Shown here one piece after another: positions 1 to 7,261 of a DNA stretch of 17,652 bases. The notes beneath the pieces are model-generated. The model was given only the letters and a program-made list of their open reading frames with translations, was not told the DNA's origin and searched no databases. Location of the stretch: assembly GCA_910585555.1 (NCBI GenBank), contig CAJUFU010000064.1, positions 1-17,652 of the forward strand, given 5' to 3'. Positions within the stretch are counted from its first letter, which is position 1. The number at the start of each line of letters is the position of its first letter. Source of the DNA: an uncultured Lachnospiraceae bacterium (lineage in GTDB: Bacteria; Bacillota; Clostridia; Lachnospirales; Lachnospiraceae). A program made the translations under genes and the position numbers.

Positions 1-53
1 AGAGCACCTGACTCTTAATCAGGGTGTCCAGGGTTCGAGCCCCTGGCGGTGCA
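1..53 (+). tRNA. tRNA-Lys (anticodon CTT), 3' part only
   Basis: This is the 3' portion of a tRNA gene whose acceptor 5' strand and most of the D arm lie before the window. The anticodon stem (7-11 with 19-23) encloses the seven-base loop CTCTTAA, giving anticodon CTT at 14-16, which reads AAG (Lys). A five-base variable region follows. The T arm pairs 29-33 with 41-45 around TTCGAGC, and the acceptor 3' strand is at 46-52 with discriminator A53. CCA is not encoded. The stems pair without mismatch, so identity is secure although the gene is incomplete here. Confidence 0.95.
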
Positions 54-58
54 CTCAG

Positions 59-108
59 AAGAACTGTTTTTGGAGACATATGCGCTCTGGGGACGGTTCT
101 TTATTTTT
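59..108 (+). terminator. Rho-independent terminator of the tRNA-Lys transcript
   Basis: A long hairpin pairs roughly 59-75 with 85-101 and is followed by TTATTTTT. Many middle pairs are G-U if transcribed on the plus strand but would be A-C mismatches on the minus strand. The structure therefore serves the plus-strand tRNA, not the convergent gene ending at 134. Its GGGGACGGTTCT arm resembles REP-like palindromes I recall from Firmicutes; that resemblance is from memory only. Confidence 0.75.
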
Positions 109-133
109 GTATTATACACACCAGGAACCCTGT

Positions 134-1612
134 CTACTGTGTTCTGTAAAGGCTCAGCCATGGCGCTGTAATGGACAAAGAGCCGAAATCTTCCCGGTTT
201 ACTTCCTCCACGATACCGTTTTTATCCACCCGCAGCAATCTGTCAGCAAGAGACAAGGAATCCGCCAGGTTAATTGTCAGTATCACCACTGACATGCCTT
301 TCTCCAGAAGCATCTCCATCATCTTCCACACAAACACACGATGGGCCAGATCGGCTCCCTTAAAAGGCTGTACGCACACCACTACTTTGGGTTTTTGCAG
401 CAAAATTCTGGTATATACCAACTGATATTTTTGTTTTTCACTCAGTCTGTCCACCGGTGTCTGAAAAACTTCCTCCCCCAGAACCGGTCCATATTCCTTT
501 CTGACACTGTCTCTCATATTCTTTTTCCAAACGTTTGGCACACGCCTGGACAAGCCCATGCACAGATTATCCATATAGCTCATCCCATTAAATATCATGG
601 TCTTTGTGGGTTTTGCCGCAACGACCGCAATCTCTTTGCTGTCAGGAAGAGATACTTTTTTGCCAGATATAAAGCAATCTCCCTTTTTCAGCTTCCTGTC
701 TCCGTAGAGAACCTGCAGAATATCCTGAAACACCTGGTTATCCAGATTCTGAATGACCACACACTCTCCTTCATAGACTTTCATATTAAAATCCTGTAAG
801 GCTTCCCCCGCAACATGAGAGAATGACAGAACTTCTCTTTTCTGCCAAACCGCCGGATTACGGTTCTCTATATGATACCGGACCATACTGTCAAATTCCA
901 GGGTATAACCTTCTACAATCTCGGCTTTCATCTCCTCTCCCTGCGCCACCTTCTGAATCCGCCCATTAGACAAAAGAGCCACCCTGTCGCACACTTCCAT
1001 AATCTCCTCCAAATGGGGACTCACATATAGAAAGGAAAAACCCTGCTTTCCATAATGATGCATAATTTCATAGAGCTTGCTAAGTTCCTCTCCGTTTATT
1101 ACCGTACTGATTTCATTTAAAACAATCAGTCTGTATCCTGCCACCACTGCCCTTAACAACTCCACCACCACACGTTCAAACGCGGATAGTTTATCCACGT
1201 AAGCATCTGCCGGAATCGCCATCTCAATATCACCCATAAAAGGTTCCAATTGTTTCCTGAGCAGTTTATTCTGAATGACTTCCTGCCTGAAACCCTGCCG
1301 CAGTACAAAGATATTGTCGGTAACCGTCATATGCTCCACCAGACGGCTGTTGGCATCGATAATACCAATCCGGTTCCCGGACCTTCTGGTACTCTTCCAG
1401 GAATTGATACGCTCGCCGCAGTAATAGATATGCCCGTCATAGAGGGGCATGTTCGTCTGCATCAACAGCAACAGTTCCTGCAGACCGTGGGCATTAATGG
1501 GAATCAAGCCCATAATCTCACCCTGATAAATCTGCAGATTAAAATCCTCCAGCTGTTTAATCCCCTTATCAATATATGTGACCCGCTCCATACGGAATAT
1601 TTCCTGTCTCAT
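134..1612 (-). CDS. Degenerate tandem ABC-ATPase-like protein (catalytically dead RbsA/MglA homologue)
   Basis: This 492-residue protein keeps the two-domain layout of CUT2 sugar-importer ATPases but has lost their chemistry. In domain 1 the Walker A site reads LIPINAHG (about 36-43) with no GKS/T. The signature is LSAFERV (142-148) instead of LSGGQ, Walker B is LIVLNEIS (162-169) with Asp changed to Asn, and the switch His is Pro199. In domain 2 the P-loop is absent, the signature is LSEKQ (390-394), and Walker B is VVVCVQP (410-416), losing both Asp and Glu. ATP hydrolysis is very unlikely. It is the last gene of a regulator-kinase-pseudoATPase run, 15 bases after the kinase stop, which suggests a signalling or adaptor role (inference). 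An alternative start is Met8, preceded by AGGAAA. The frame is open throughout, arguing for a maintained protein and not a decaying pseudogene. Confidence 0.85.
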   Translation of the reverse strand: MRQEIFRMERVTYIDKGIKQLEDFNLQIYQGEIMGLIPINAHGLQELLLLMQTNMPLYDGHIYYCGERINSWKSTRRSGNRIGIIDANSRLVEHMTVTDNIFVLRQGFRQEVIQNKLLRKQLEPFMGDIEMAIPADAYVDKLSAFERVVVELLRAVVAGYRLIVLNEISTVINGEELSKLYEIMHHYGKQGFSFLYVSPHLEEIMEVCDRVALLSNGRIQKVAQGEEMKAEIVEGYTLEFDSMVRYHIENRNPAVWQKREVLSFSHVAGEALQDFNMKVYEGECVVIQNLDNQVFQDILQVLYGDRKLKKGDCFISGKKVSLPDSKEIAVVAAKPTKTMIFNGMSYMDNLCMGLSRRVPNVWKKNMRDSVRKEYGPVLGEEVFQTPVDRLSEKQKYQLVYTRILLQKPKVVVCVQPFKGADLAHRVFVWKMMEMLLEKGMSVVILTINLADSLSLADRLLRVDKNGIVEEVNREDFGSLSITAPWLSLYRTQ

Positions 1613-1627
1613 TTAAGAAAACCTTTC

Positions 1628-2668
1628 TTACATCAACGCTGCCTTTACGCGGTTCTTGTCCACCGCAAAAGGTATCGAAATCTCCACATCCGTGCCTTTT
1701 TGCGGCACAGAATATACATGAAGCCCATATTCTTCTCCGAAGATCAGATGTATCCTGCTGTTCACATTACCCAGGGCAATACCGCCCTTTCTCTCTTCCC
1801 CATGAATCAGCACATTCCCGTCCCGTCCCAGCTTACGATTCAGCCTGGCTAAGGTTTCCTCATCCATCCCCACACCATCATCCGAAATACGGATGAGAAG
1901 TCTCTCCTGTGTCCGCTCAAACTGAATCCTCAGATTCCCGGTCCCCACTTTCAGCTCCGTACCATGAATGATACTATTTTCCAGTATCGGCTGCAAAGTC
2001 AGTTTGGGAATCTGACAATTCATAATATCCTCCCAATCCTCTGTATCATACTCTATATGCAGCTGCAGGCGGTTCCCAAACCTGTATTTCTGAATCAGGA
2101 AATACGTCTCACAGTTATCCAGCTCCTCCTGCACCGTCACCAGATTTTCCACATTTGTGATCGTATAGCGGAAAAATTTGGCAAGTGCCTCCGTCATATC
2201 AGCCACACTGTCCAGACCGGCTATCAACGCCTCTCCCCGGATGCTTTCCAAGGTGTTATACAGAAAATGGGGATTGATCTGATTCTGCAGCGCCAGATAC
2301 TGTGCCTGTCTTTTATTCAGATCGATCATCTTAGGAGAACGAAGTATTTTCTCAATCTCATCCATCTGCAGTTTCATAGATGGACTCTGAAACACCTGGG
2401 CGAAATCACGGCTCTCCGTCAAATAGCCATCCAGAAAGCGATGCACCAAAAGCTCCGACCGCCTGTAGGGTAAAATAATGCCAAACCACACCACAATCAG
2501 ATACACCAATGCAAGAAGCACATAAATCCCTGCTTCCAGTACGGTCTCCTCTCCACGCATACCCAAAAGCACATTCCGGACCGCTTCAATGACAAAATAG
2601 ACTAATGTCACGGCTCCCACCAAAAGCACTCTGTTGGACAGATATTTTAACCGATATTCTTCTCTCAT
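1628..2668 (-). CDS. YesM/LytS-type sensor histidine kinase with a minimal sensor region
   Basis: This 346-residue membrane kinase has TM1 at about 13-36 and TM2 at about 47-67, with only about ten residues between them. A linker (about 70-125) leads into the His_kinase family domain with phosphoacceptor His134 in NPHFLYN. The ATPase domain has Asn231 in ILENSIIHG, the DDGVGM loop at 263-268 and a GIALGNVNSR G-box near 296-305. YesM kinases usually carry a large extracellular Cache-type domain, which is missing here, so the ligand is probably sensed in the membrane or through a partner protein (inference). AGGAG sits before ATG and overlaps the regulator's stop region; the gap to the regulator is 13 bases, indicating co-transcription. 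It should phosphorylate the response regulator at 2682-4268. Confidence 0.93.
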   Translation of the reverse strand: MREEYRLKYLSNRVLLVGAVTLVYFVIEAVRNVLLGMRGEETVLEAGIYVLLALVYLIVVWFGIILPYRRSELLVHRFLDGYLTESRDFAQVFQSPSMKLQMDEIEKILRSPKMIDLNKRQAQYLALQNQINPHFLYNTLESIRGEALIAGLDSVADMTEALAKFFRYTITNVENLVTVQEELDNCETYFLIQKYRFGNRLQLHIEYDTEDWEDIMNCQIPKLTLQPILENSIIHGTELKVGTGNLRIQFERTQERLLIRISDDGVGMDEETLARLNRKLGRDGNVLIHGEERKGGIALGNVNSRIHLIFGEEYGLHVYSVPQKGTDVEISIPFAVDKNRVKAALM

Positions 2669-2681
2669 GCTCTGGAATCTC

Positions 2682-4268
2682 CTATCCGTACATCTTTCTG
2701 TAAACGCTGGGTTTTACACCTGTGGCTTTCTCGAAAGTATGGGTGAAATGTTTTAAGTCATTATATCCTACCTGCTGACATATTTTTGACACTGGGGTAT
2801 TGGTCTCCCGCAACAGCACCTTGGCCTGCTCCATCCGGACATTGATCAGATATTTGGCAAAGCCTTCCCCTTCCACCTTTTTAAACAGCGCGCTAAAATA
2901 TGCGGCACTCAATCCCACCGCGCTGCTCACTTCCTCCTGGGTAATGGGCTCATTGTAGTGGTTCTGAATATATTGTTTGGCCATGCGGACAGGTCTCACC
3001 GTATCCGCTTCCCGTCTCAGGCGCATCTCTTCCACATAACGGTTTTGCAGCGCCGCAAGATGGTTCATCAGCTCCTCGATACTGCCGCACAGGGAACACT
3101 GGTCTTCAAACTCCTTCAACTCTTCGGCCCTGTTCTTTACTTCTACCTGGCTTAAGAAAAGTCCTGCTGCCGAATAGACCAACTCCCTCACTTCATACCC
3201 TTTCAGATCTTTGACTTCAAGCATCCTGCGGCTCATCTGTGCCACCGCCTCCGCCGCTTCCTCCAGACTCATGACCTCAACCGCCTGCACAATCTGCCGC
3301 AGATATTTCTCCAGGATATTCTGTTCATGGACCGTGGAGCCGGCCGGCATACGCTCTAACAGCTTCCCTGTTCCCTTGAGCAGACGTTCCTCTATGATAA
3401 CATCTGCCTGACCCACTGTATCCTGTAATTTCGCCACGTCTTTCAATGGATTTCCAAGGGCCGCGGTGAACACCACCGGCCCGAAAATTCCCTTCTCACT
3501 CTCCAGCTGATTCAAACAGCCTCGAAACAGCCGTCTAATCTCCTCTATCTGTCCATCCGCATAATTGATAAAACCTATACAACTGCTCCCCTTCATACCC
3601 ACTACGATCTCAGCGCAGCGCGACTTAAGACTGTTTTCCAACAAGGTCTGTGTCTTCTCCAATATAATATGGATTCCCGCCTGACTAATCTCCCCTGTCG
3701 CATCAATCTTCACCACAAAGCCCTGAAAAATCCCAACCTGTACATGAAGATAATATTCCTCCTGCAAGATTTCCATGGTGGGCATCCACACTTTCTGCTC
3801 TAACAGTCTGTTCATCAGATTTGCACGAAAAAGACGAATGTCCGCCTCACTCTTATGCTGTATCCACAGCTGTTCTTCCTTCTGCTGCAGCCTCTCCTCG
3901 ATACGCTCCTTAAACTTCTGCAGTGTAGATGTCAATTCCACTTTATTGATTGGCTTGAGCAGATAATCGCCCACACCGAATTTAATTGCTGTCTGGGCAT
4001 AGGAAAACTGAGCATACCCACTGATGATAACAATCTGAAGGTCCTCCACACTGTTTTTAACTTGTTCTATCAAATCCAGACCATTACAGCCCGGCATTCT
4101 GATATCCGTAATCAGAATATCGGGCTTCGTCTGCTTTACCATCTCACAGGCTTCCAATCCATTATGGGCAACTCCCGCCACTTCCATATGCAGCGATTCC
4201 CAGTCAATCAGCGCCTCAATCAGCTGACAGATACGCTCTTCATCATCCGCGATCATAACTTTTATCAT
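2682..4268 (-). CDS. YesN-type response regulator, receiver plus AraC DNA-binding domain
   Basis: The N-terminal receiver has the acidic pair DD (residues 10-11 counted from the upstream ATG at 4274), phosphoacceptor Asp57 in ITDIRMPG, Ser85 in IISGYAQ and Lys107 in LLKP. A middle region of about 280 residues with no motif I can name leads to a C-terminal AraC/XylS domain (about 425-530) with two helix-turn-helix segments, the second ending in VGYNDLKHFTHTFEKATG. I chose the ATG at 4268, giving MIKVMIADDE, because GGGGG is well spaced from it; the ATG at 4274 lies only two bases beyond the purine run. The protein is probably phosphorylated by the adjoining YesM-like kinase. By family precedent it activates the neighbouring sugar importer; the direct repeat at 8858-8887 is my candidate target. 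Confidence 0.93.
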   Translation of the reverse strand: MIKVMIADDEERICQLIEALIDWESLHMEVAGVAHNGLEACEMVKQTKPDILITDIRMPGCNGLDLIEQVKNSVEDLQIVIISGYAQFSYAQTAIKFGVGDYLLKPINKVELTSTLQKFKERIEERLQQKEEQLWIQHKSEADIRLFRANLMNRLLEQKVWMPTMEILQEEYYLHVQVGIFQGFVVKIDATGEISQAGIHIILEKTQTLLENSLKSRCAEIVVGMKGSSCIGFINYADGQIEEIRRLFRGCLNQLESEKGIFGPVVFTAALGNPLKDVAKLQDTVGQADVIIEERLLKGTGKLLERMPAGSTVHEQNILEKYLRQIVQAVEVMSLEEAAEAVAQMSRRMLEVKDLKGYEVRELVYSAAGLFLSQVEVKNRAEELKEFEDQCSLCGSIEELMNHLAALQNRYVEEMRLRREADTVRPVRMAKQYIQNHYNEPITQEEVSSAVGLSAAYFSALFKKVEGEGFAKYLINVRMEQAKVLLRETNTPVSKICQQVGYNDLKHFTHTFEKATGVKPSVYRKMYG

Positions 4269-4287
4269 TCCCATAACCCCCGCATTT

Positions 4288-4319
4288 AAGAAAACCGCCG
4301 GAAATCCGACGGTTTTCTT
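4288..4319 (-). terminator. Intra-cluster hairpin terminator or attenuator between binding protein and regulator
   Basis: A 14-bp stem (4288-4301 with 4306-4319) has a four-base loop and one G-U pair when read on the minus strand. It begins 29 bases after the binding-protein stop and ends 20 bases before the regulator start. The 3' arm ends in UUUUCUU, so the U-rich tract is inside the stem. It probably stops most transcripts from the importer and stabilises their 3' ends, letting limited read-through reach the regulatory genes. Confidence 0.75.
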
Positions 4320-4347
4320 TCCTGATTCACATTATACCTTCATTACC

Positions 4348-6198
4348 CTATTTTGTCAGTACAGAAACTCCTGTATCTTCAACCTTGCCGCCAAGGCTCT
4401 CGCCCTCTAAAGCCTTCACACAAGCCTCTACACCCATAGAACCCATCATGTCAGGATTCTGCGCCATGGTGCACAGAAGATTACCGTCTGCAATCAGGTT
4501 CATGATCGCGTCAGACTTATCAAAGCCTACGCCCACAATATCCGGATTGCCGCCTGCCTTAATGGCATTGCCTGCGCCTGTGGTAGAACCTTCGTTACAA
4601 CCAAAGACACCTACCACACCCTGGGTGATATAGTTCTCTGCGATACTCTGGGATTTGGCTGCATCACCTTCACCATACTGGGTCTCTAAGATGTTAAAGC
4701 CAGTTCCCTCAAAAGCGGAACGGAAACCTTCCTCACGCATCACGCAGGAATCGGTTGCTGCATTTACATTGATAATACCGATATCACCGGAGGTTACGCC
4801 TGCTGCCTCTAACGCCTTGATCATTTCCTGACCAGCCGTTGCACCTGCCGCCTTATTGTCTGTGGAAAAGGTTGCTTCTGCATCCACGTTAGCCGGAGAG
4901 TCTACATACACAATCTTAACGCCTGCCGCAGACGCCTCGTTCAATGCGGAAGAGATTGCATCCGGGCCGTTTGCTGCTACCATAATCGCATCATAACCGC
5001 CTGCTACCGCATTGTTTACACACTCAATCTGCTGTGCATCGTCCTTGGTATTGGGTGCCATAAAGGTTACACTCACGCCAAGTTCTTTTGCCTTCGCCTG
5101 TGCACCCTCATTCAAGGTTACCCAGTGCTGGTCGATAGAATCCATTGTAATAAGCGCAATCTTCCACTCTTTGCTTGCTTTTGCCGCTGCGCCGTCAGAA
5201 GCAGGAGCTGCACCGCCCAACGCTTCTGCATTGATTACAGATACGCCTGTATCTGTCACTTTACCGCCAAGGCTCTCGCCGTTAATTGCTGCCACTGCCG
5301 CTTTCACGCCCTCGTATCCCATCACATCCGGATTCTGCGCCATGGTGCACAGAAGACATCCGTCTTTGATCAGATTCTGAATGGCATCGGACTTATCAAA
5401 ACCTACGCCAACGATACCGGAATTGCCTGCTGCCTTAATCGCATTACCTGTACCTGTTGTGGAACCTTCGTTACAGCCAAAGATACCTACCACACCCTGG
5501 GTAATATAGTTCTCTGCAATACTCTGGGATTTGGCCGCATCACCCTCACCGTACTGAGTCTCTAAAATATTGAAGGAGCTTCCCTCAAATGCCGCTCTGA
5601 AACCTTCTTCACGCATCACGCAGGAATCGGTTGCCGCATTTACATTAACGATACCGATATCACCGGATGTCACACCTGCTGCCTCTAACGCCTTAATCAT
5701 CTCTTCGCCTGCTGTAGTACCTGCAGCCTTGTTATCTGTGGAAAAGGTCGCCTCTGCATCCACATTTGCCGGAGAGTCCACATACACAATCTTGACACCT
5801 GACGATGCCGCCTCTTTCAATGCGGAAGAGATTGCATCCGGGCCATTCGCCGCCACAATAATTGCCTTGTAACCGCCTGCCACTGCATTGTTCACACACT
5901 CAATCTGCTGTGCATCATCTTTGGTATTAGGCGCCATAAAATCTACTGTCACGCCAAGTTCTGACGCTGCCTTCTGTGCCCCTTCGTTCAGGGTCACCCA
6001 ATGCTGGTCGATGGAGTCCATCGTAATCAGCGCAATCTTGGTATCCCCGCCGGAAGACGGTGCCGGCGCCTCTGTGGCTGTACCAGCGTCCGTACCTGTT
6101 TCTGCTCCCGTCTGTGCCGCATTGTCACCGCCGCACCCTGTCAGGGAAGCTGCTGCCATTGTCATGCAGCAAAGCATGGCCAATATTTTCTTCTTCAT
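4348..6198 (-). CDS. Tandem-duplicated sugar-binding lipoprotein (two Peripla_BP_4 domains in one chain)
   Basis: This 616-residue protein starts with a lipoprotein signal peptide (MKKKILAML, lipobox LTGC, Cys22) and an Ala/Thr/Gly-rich tether to about residue 53. Two RbsB-like domains follow, at about 54-323 and 346-615, joined by a short Ala-rich linker. By eye the copies match at about 234 of 270 positions (87 percent), with no gaps. Candidate ligand residues are the same in both: MDSIDQHW, DSPAN, REEGF, GCNEG, GFDKSD and AQNP. Ordinary family members have a single domain of about 300-350 residues, so this is a fusion by internal duplication. AAAGGAGG before ATG is a strong ribosome site. 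It is anchored outside the membrane and should feed the permease encoded just upstream. The sugar cannot be named from sequence. Confidence 0.96.
   Translation of the reverse strand: MKKKILAMLCCMTMAAASLTGCGGDNAAQTGAETGTDAGTATEAPAPSSGGDTKIALITMDSIDQHWVTLNEGAQKAASELGVTVDFMAPNTKDDAQQIECVNNAVAGGYKAIIVAANGPDAISSALKEAASSGVKIVYVDSPANVDAEATFSTDNKAAGTTAGEEMIKALEAAGVTSGDIGIVNVNAATDSCVMREEGFRAAFEGSSFNILETQYGEGDAAKSQSIAENYITQGVVGIFGCNEGSTTGTGNAIKAAGNSGIVGVGFDKSDAIQNLIKDGCLLCTMAQNPDVMGYEGVKAAVAAINGESLGGKVTDTGVSVINAEALGGAAPASDGAAAKASKEWKIALITMDSIDQHWVTLNEGAQAKAKELGVSVTFMAPNTKDDAQQIECVNNAVAGGYDAIMVAANGPDAISSALNEASAAGVKIVYVDSPANVDAEATFSTDNKAAGATAGQEMIKALEAAGVTSGDIGIINVNAATDSCVMREEGFRSAFEGTGFNILETQYGEGDAAKSQSIAENYITQGVVGVFGCNEGSTTGAGNAIKAGGNPDIVGVGFDKSDAIMNLIADGNLLCTMAQNPDMMGSMGVEACVKALEGESLGGKVEDTGVSVLTK
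4354..6039 (-). repeat. Internal gene duplication (period 876 bp, 292 codons)
   Basis: The two binding-domain copies are encoded at about 5230-6039 and 4354-5163, exactly 292 codons apart. In the first 14 codons (KIALITMDSIDQHW) the protein is identical but I count five nucleotide differences, all silent. The duplication is therefore not brand new and both halves appear to have been held by purifying selection. Confidence 0.93.
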
Positions 6199-6243
6199 AC
6201 CTAATCCTCCTTTAATAATCTATCGCTATCCGCTTATGCGGTT

Positions 6244-7260
6244 CTAGCCCTTTTTCTTCTTGGTAAACTGTCCGCTTCTCAATACCACATCCAGTAAAAC
6301 TGCCACTACCACGATGATACCGATGACAAGCCTCTGAATACCCACCTGTGCGCCTATCATGTTCAAACCATTTTCCAAGGTCTGCCATACTGCAGATCCT
6401 GCCAGCGTTCCTAATAAAATACCGGTTCCGCCAAGGGGTGACACACCACCGATCACACCGGCCGCCACACCATACATCTCATACATGTTGCCTGCTTCCA
6501 TATTGCCCATACCTGCCTGGGCACACAAGATCAGCCCCACTACCCAGGAACATACCGCACTGACCAGATATGCCTTGGTGGTCGTTGCCACCACATTGAC
6601 ACCGGAAAGCTTCGCTGCGTCAATGTTGGAACCAATCGCGTAGATATGCCTTCCCGTCCTAGTCTTAGACAGCAGGAAGAAGAAAATCACAAACATAATA
6701 ATGGCTATCCAGAAGGTGTTATAAACACCTGCCGTCGTTCCATAGTAAAAGAAGTTCTGGAACTTATCGCCTGCCTCTTTCCCAATGCCGGTAGCGATGG
6801 CATCTGTGTTACGGTTATTATTTACCATATACGCAATACCCCGTCCCACAAACATGGTGCCCAATGTTGCAATAAATGGCGGCAGCTTGAACTTTCCAAC
6901 CAGAATACCATTGATGATACCAATCACCAAACAGCATAAGAGCGCAACCAGTACTGCCAGAATCGGACTCACTCCAAGCGTCATAAGCGTAGCCGATATC
7001 ATGGCGCTCATAGCCACCATGGAACCTATGGATAAATCAATATTTCCCGTGATGAGCACGTAGCTTTGTGCGATACCGATGAGCAGATACTTTGACATGG
7101 ACCGCAGCAGATTCAGAATGTTGTTGCTGGAAAAAACTGCGGAGTTGATTAAACCAAACGCTATGTATATGATGATCAGACCCACAAAAGCAGTGAGTGC
7201 TGCTCCCATACCCTTGACTGCCAATAGTCTTTTGATAGGACTCTGCTTTTTGTTGTTCAT
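6244..7260 (-). CDS. CUT2-type sugar ABC transporter permease (RbsC/MglC family)
   Basis: This hydrophobic protein belongs to the BPD_transp_2 family and should form the membrane channel of the importer. It carries the family motif NIDLSIGSM after the first helices and a glycine-rich segment GVIGGVSPLGGTG toward the end, and finishes with a basic KKKKG tail. I start it at the ATG at 7260 (MNNKKQSPIK, 338 residues) because GGGAGG lies about eight bases upstream. An ATG at 7308 in the same frame would overlap the ATPase gene and lacks such a site. The ATPase stop is one base away, so the two are translationally coupled. Forty-five bases separate it from the binding-protein gene, including a small CCGC/GCGG hairpin. 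Confidence 0.95.
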   Translation of the reverse strand: MNNKKQSPIKRLLAVKGMGAALTAFVGLIIIYIAFGLINSAVFSSNNILNLLRSMSKYLLIGIAQSYVLITGNIDLSIGSMVAMSAMISATLMTLGVSPILAVLVALLCCLVIGIINGILVGKFKLPPFIATLGTMFVGRGIAYMVNNNRNTDAIATGIGKEAGDKFQNFFYYGTTAGVYNTFWIAIIMFVIFFFLLSKTRTGRHIYAIGSNIDAAKLSGVNVVATTTKAYLVSAVCSWVVGLILCAQAGMGNMEAGNMYEMYGVAAGVIGGVSPLGGTGILLGTLAGSAVWQTLENGLNMIGAQVGIQRLVIGIIVVVAVLLDVVLRSGQFTKKKKG

Positions 7261-7261
7261 C

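Noticed and set aside
1..133. The tRNA-Lys 3' end as an integration site for a mobile element.
   Set aside because: I found no second copy of the tRNA end, no integrase and no other mobility gene in the window.
1610..4296. A 14-base word (CATTTAAGAAAACC on the plus strand) occurs both at 1610-1623 before the pseudo-ATPase start and at 4283-4296 before the regulator start.
   Set aside because: About one chance match of this length is expected in a window this size, and one copy is part of the terminator hairpin.
4385..6247. Several long plus-strand open frames opposite the binding-protein gene.
   Set aside because: They mirror the codon structure and the duplication of the minus-strand gene, have no ribosome sites and no recognisable domain.
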